35,719 bases of DNA from Candidatus Gastranaerophilales bacterium (GTDB taxonomy: Bacteria; Cyanobacteriota; Vampirovibrionia; Gastranaerophilales; Gastranaerophilaceae), in the NCBI GenBank assembly GCA_947587615.1, contig CANPYC010000021.1, positions 1-35,719 on the forward strand, read 5' to 3'. Every line of letters starts with the position of its first letter. Position 1 is the stretch's first letter. Shown here one piece after another: positions 35,051 to 35,719 of this stretch. The position numbers and the translations under genes are program-made. The notes under the pieces were generated by a model. That model was given only the letters and a program-made list of their open reading frames with translations, was not told the DNA's origin and searched no databases.

Positions 35051-35357
35051 GGTTTTTTCTTTTTGCTTGTATGAGTGAATTTTAGCATAGTGTTATGTTA
35101 AATTCAAATGAATGATAAAATTGCCCTTGGATTTTAAAGGGGTTGAGAGTGTTTTACTTGCTGTTCTTTATAGCTTTTTTTCAAAAGTTGATTATCAATC
35201 CCCTTTTTTGTGCGATATCCATTGAACTTTTAAAAGAAATGTTCTTGCTTAACTTTAAATTGCTGTTTAATTTATCCGGTGTTATTGATGAAAGCACTTA
35301 AACCTTCTTCGCTATTAAAGTAATTATGGCATGTTTATACGCATGATTCAATGAATA
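35051..35357. other. Intergenic stretch with no gene recognised
   Basis: Apart from the promoter of the PD-(D/E)XK gene at 35079-35107, this 307-base stretch has only short broken frames. It may include eroded integrase sequence, but I could not align any of it. Confidence 0.5.
35079..35107 (-). promoter_or_regulatory. Promoter of the PD-(D/E)XK gene
   Basis: On the minus strand, -35 TTGAAT (35102-35107) and -10 TAAAAT (35079-35084) are 17 bases apart, and the -10 is preceded by TG (TGCTAAAAT). The start codon is about 28 bases downstream. Confidence 0.6.
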
Positions 35358-35571
35358 GATTATAGTGCATTTATGGAATTATCAACTCAAAAAGAACCAT
35401 TTTATAAAGCTTAACTTGTCATTTTTAATTTAAAAAGAGTGTTTAGCAATGTTTGTATAATTGCAGGTGTTGAAAATTTCATATTTCACGATTTTAAACA
35501 TACAGCAGTAGCAAGAATGGTAGGTTAAGACGTTCCTATAAGTCAAGAATAAAGATATTTCAGGTTATAGC
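35358..35571 (+). pseudogene. Decayed C-terminal fragment of a tyrosine recombinase (integrase)
   Basis: One frame reads residues typical of the catalytic end of phage-type integrases: [20 protein letters not shown] at 35466-35525, matching the conserved H-D-L-R-H-T region with the catalytic Arg replaced by Lys. In-frame stops occur at 35412-35414, 35526-35528 and two later positions, and the final Tyr motif is not found. The upstream 250 bases (35108-35357) contain no recognisable remainder. It is therefore a relic, marking a past integration event beside the PD-(D/E)XK gene. Confidence 0.6.
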
Positions 35572-35579
35572 GCAAACAA

Positions 35580-35601
35580 AAAGCCTCATGATAAAGGCTT
35601 T
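35580..35601 (+). terminator. Hairpin after the integrase relic
   Basis: AAAGCCT (35580-35586) pairs with AGGCTTT (35595-35601) around an 8-base loop, followed by AGTTTATAA. It resembles an intrinsic terminator, perhaps left from the recombinase gene. Confidence 0.4.
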
Positions 35602-35659
35602 AGTTTATAATTCGCGCTTGGAGAAGGACTCCAAAACGTATGCAAGGAGTAGGCGAAGA

Positions 35660-35719
35660 ATGAGCCGTACTCTTTGTAGTGTTTTGCATTTGCAAAACAC
35701 GTATTTTGGAGGGGAGAAC
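35660..35719 (+). CDS. Start of a possible gene cut by the window end
   Basis: An ATG at 35660 follows AAGGAG (35644-35649) and the frame stays open for 20 codons to the window edge, beginning M-S-R-T-L-C-S-V-L-H. The site spacing (10 bases) is good. However, the sequence also contains a 10-bp-arm perfect inverted repeat (35680-35701), so it may be a structured element and not a gene. Confidence 0.3.
   Translation, partial: MSRTLCSVLHLQNTYFGGEN

Overview
This is an AT-rich, gene-dense bacterial chromosome segment (not plasmid or phage) dominated by genome-maintenance genes. Three features suggest a non-photosynthetic relative of Cyanobacteria, most like the gut Melainabacteria/Vampirovibrionia (Gastranaerophilales). 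The candidate replication origin sits next to dnaN rather than dnaA, as described for Synechococcus. Several lineage-looking orphan proteins are present. The sequence is strongly A/T biased. The placement is an inference from gene content and style; no 16S rRNA or other taxonomic marker lies in the window.

Region 1 (1-12086, all + strand) holds a gene tail, a membrane-anchored TPR protein, a GGDEF diguanylate cyclase, DNA polymerase I (polA), a small secreted protein, the replication-restart helicase priA, and a two-gene helicase-nuclease. In the latter, a 1271-aa protein joins a degenerate (AddB/RecC-like) helicase half to an active (AddA/RecB-like) half, and a separate 201-aa RecB-type nuclease overlaps its end. 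Gene junctions are tight or overlapping, as in an operon.

Region 2 (12070-18230) holds dnaA on the minus strand, an intergenic cluster of palindromic repeats, a YbaK-type deacylase, a small heat-shock protein, a 589-aa orphan on the minus strand, a 53-aa small-protein gene with its own promoter and terminator, comF, and then the most likely origin. Six exact copies of TTTTGCACA lie between 17370 and 18051, followed by a very A/T-rich stretch and the dnaN promoter. The DnaA recognition helix reads N-H-T-T where D-H-T-T is usual, which may explain the altered box.

Region 3 (18227-28283) holds dnaN-thrB-mnmG, a second repeat cluster, a 163-aa orphan, a minus-strand pair (AI-2E/PerM-type membrane protein and radical SAM protein), and then lysA followed by the diadenylate cyclase cdaA.

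Region 4 (28339-35719) holds a UvrD/PcrA helicase, a third repeat cluster, a minus-strand fusion of an endonuclease Q (PHP) domain to a UvrD helicase behind a palindrome-overlapped promoter, a PD-(D/E)XK nuclease protein, and a decayed tyrosine-recombinase fragment marking an old integration scar. The window ends in a structured stretch with the first 20 codons of a possible gene.

The most unusual items are the variant DnaA box/DnaA pair, the single-chain AddB-AddA with detached nuclease, the EndoQ-UvrD fusion, and a REPIN-like repeat family. No tRNA, rRNA, CRISPR array or intact transposase was seen.
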